DNA from: an uncultured Eubacterium sp.
Lineage (GTDB): Bacteria; Bacillota; Clostridia; Oscillospirales; Acutalibacteraceae
Direction of reading: 5' to 3'
Assembly: GCA_905233805.1 (NCBI GenBank)
Contig: CAJOER010000092.1
Location: 1 to 15,519 of the forward strand
Length of the DNA stretch: 15,519 nucleotides
The notes under the pieces: generated by a model
Databases searched by the model: none
What the model was told of the DNA's origin: nothing
The model's input: only the letters and a program-made list of their open reading frames with translations
Made by a program: the position numbers and the translations under genes
Shown here: piece after piece, positions 14,150 through 15,519 of the stretch
Layout of the letters: each line of letters opens with the position of its first letter
How positions within the stretch are numbered: the stretch's first letter is position 1

Positions 14150-15519
14150 ATGGCTAAAAAAACTGTATTTCTGACCGGCGGTACCGGTAACATGGGTTGG
14201 GCTGCCGTTCAGGAAATGATTAAGCATCCCAACGAGATTAACCTTAAGATTCTCGCAAGAAAAAGTCCCAAGAACATTAAGCTTCTTGCGGACATTTCTG
14301 CTAAGCCCAACGTTAAAATCGTATGGGGCGACCTCACCGATTACGGCTCAATTTTAGAGGGCGTAACGGGTTCCGATTACGTTCTTCACGTAGGCGGTAT
14401 GGTATCACCCGCTGCTGACTGGAAACCTTACAGAACTCAGAAAACGAATATCGGCGCTGCCGAGAATATCTGTAAAGCTGTTCTCGCTCAGCAGGACCCC
14501 GACGCTGTTAAAGTCTGCTACATAGGAACAGTTGCAGAAACCGGCGACAGAAACTATCCTATCCACTGGGGACGTTGCGGCGACCCGATTAAGGTTTCAA
14601 TCTATGACCACTATGCAGTATCAAAGGTTGTAGCTGAAAGAACTTTCGTTGAAAGCGGAATCAAAAACTGGGTAGTTATGAGACAGTCGGGTATCTTATA
14701 TCCCAACATTCTTAAGAATATGGACCCGATTATGTTCCACGTACCTATTAACGGCGTACTTGAATGGTGTACGGTTGAGGATTCGGGACGTCTTATGTGC
14801 AACCTCGTACTTGAAGACGCGGCAGGAAACCTCGGTCCCGACTTCTGGAATCACTATTACAACATCGGTTCCGGTAAGGAATACAGAATTTCAAACTACG
14901 AGTTTGAGCAGCTTCTTCTCGGAACTCTCGGACTTGCAGGCCCCGAAAAGCTCTTCGAACCCAACTGGTTCATTACAAAGAACTTCCACGGACAGTTCTA
15001 CGCTGACGGCGACAAGCTTGAAGAGTATCTTCACTTCCGTGAGAATCTTCCGATTCAGGAATATTTTGACAGACTTGCAAAGCAGGTTGAGTTCTATTTC
15101 AGAATTCCGCGTTATCTTCCCAAGGGAGCAGTTGCAGGCGCGGCTAAGCCGTTTATGAAGGCTCTTGCAAAGACCAAGGACTTCGGTACGCTTGACTGGG
15201 TTGCAAAGGTTCATCCTCAGAGAATTACCGCTTACTACGGCTCTATTGAAGATTACAAGGCTATCCCGAAGAAGTGGGAAGACTTTGAAATCCGCAAGTT
15301 CGAAAAGGATACGGCTGACGCTGAAAACTATAAGCTTGACCACGGCTACGACGAAAGCAAGCCCGAAAGCGAACTTGATATCACCGACATGCAGCAGGCT
15401 GCCAAGTTCAGAGGCGGCGAGTGCCTGAGCAAGAAAATGAAGAAGGGCGACCTCGCTACCAAGCTTAAGTGGAAATGCGGTTACTGCGGAGCTGAATTTG
15501 AGGCTTCACCGAACCTTAT
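14150..15519 (+). CDS. NAD-dependent epimerase/dehydratase-like protein with zinc-ribbon-like tail (3' end cut)
   Basis: An extended short-chain dehydrogenase/epimerase fold: nucleotide-binding TGGTGNMG (9-16), WGDLTDYGSI (59-68), and the catalytic YAVSK (Tyr155, Lys159) with IGTVAETG upstream. The substrate cannot be told from sequence; nucleotide sugars or other hydroxyl/keto compounds are typical. Beyond about residue 300 the chain continues through a region unlike standard epimerases (320-420), then GGECLSKKMKKGDL (422-435) and WKCGYCGAEFEASPNL (441-456), which looks like the first half of a zinc ribbon with Cys443 and Cys446; the second Cys pair would lie past the window. AAGGAGG sits 7 bases before the ATG. 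The 456 visible codons have no stop or frameshift. Confidence 0.88.
   Translation, partial: MAKKTVFLTGGTGNMGWAAVQEMIKHPNEINLKILARKSPKNIKLLADISAKPNVKIVWGDLTDYGSILEGVTGSDYVLHVGGMVSPAADWKPYRTQKTNIGAAENICKAVLAQQDPDAVKVCYIGTVAETGDRNYPIHWGRCGDPIKVSIYDHYAVSKVVAERTFVESGIKNWVVMRQSGILYPNILKNMDPIMFHVPINGVLEWCTVEDSGRLMCNLVLEDAAGNLGPDFWNHYYNIGSGKEYRISNYEFEQLLLGTLGLAGPEKLFEPNWFITKNFHGQFYADGDKLEEYLHFRENLPIQEYFDRLAKQVEFYFRIPRYLPKGAVAGAAKPFMKALAKTKDFGTLDWVAKVHPQRITAYYGSIEDYKAIPKKWEDFEIRKFEKDTADAENYKLDHGYDESKPESELDITDMQQAAKFRGGECLSKKMKKGDLATKLKWKCGYCGAEFEASPNL

Noticed and set aside
14891..15343. Minus- and plus-frame alternatives inside the epimerase-like gene
   Set aside because: The plus-strand frame from 14150 is uninterrupted, has a strong ribosome site and family motifs, so the others are shadows.

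Overview
The window comes from a low-to-moderate GC, endospore-forming Bacillota genome, most likely class Clostridia near the Ruminococcaceae/Oscillospirales. The support is a spoIIIA operon, spoIIID, a SAM-I riboswitch in front of metK, strong GGAGG-type ribosome binding sites, frequent GTG/TTG starts, and a secreted protein with Clostridia-style Ig-like repeats. There are no phage, transposon, CRISPR, tRNA or rRNA genes.

Left part, minus strand (1-4570): the sporulation-channel operon spoIIIAA-AB-AC-AD/AE-AF-AG-AH, read right to left and cut by the left window edge inside spoIIIAH. Genes overlap or nearly touch. spoIIIAD and spoIIIAE form one continuous reading frame, with the last helix of AD missing. 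A candidate sigma-E promoter lies directly in front of spoIIIAA.

Middle, plus strand (4597-11385): a large GtrA-like/YfhO membrane protein gene broken by a one-base shift in a T run; a divergent PRPP synthetase gene whose frame breaks near the C-terminus with about 20 codons missing; a small membrane-anchored protein of unknown function; a terminator; spoIIID with its own candidate sigma-E promoter; proC; and an AIM24/TIGR00266 family gene with a frame-breaking internal deletion of about 19 bases.

Right part: a bidirectional terminator separates the AIM24 gene from a minus-strand pair, metK followed closely by a secreted Ig-like/fibronectin-like protein. metK is preceded by a SAM-I riboswitch, an intrinsic terminator and a near-consensus promoter. 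A divergent promoter then drives an NAD-dependent epimerase/dehydratase-like protein with a C-terminal zinc-ribbon-like tail, cut by the right edge.

Together, SpoIIIAA-AH build the mother-cell half of the channel to the forespore, and SpoIIID acts in the same cell under the same sigma factor; the two promoter candidates share the same -35 octamer. The remaining genes are metabolic (PRPP, proline, SAM) or envelope related. I do not see a clear new multi-gene system. The most unusual features are the AD-AE fusion and the three further conserved genes with small frame-breaking losses within about 5.3 kb, which could be real decay, strain variation or assembly error.
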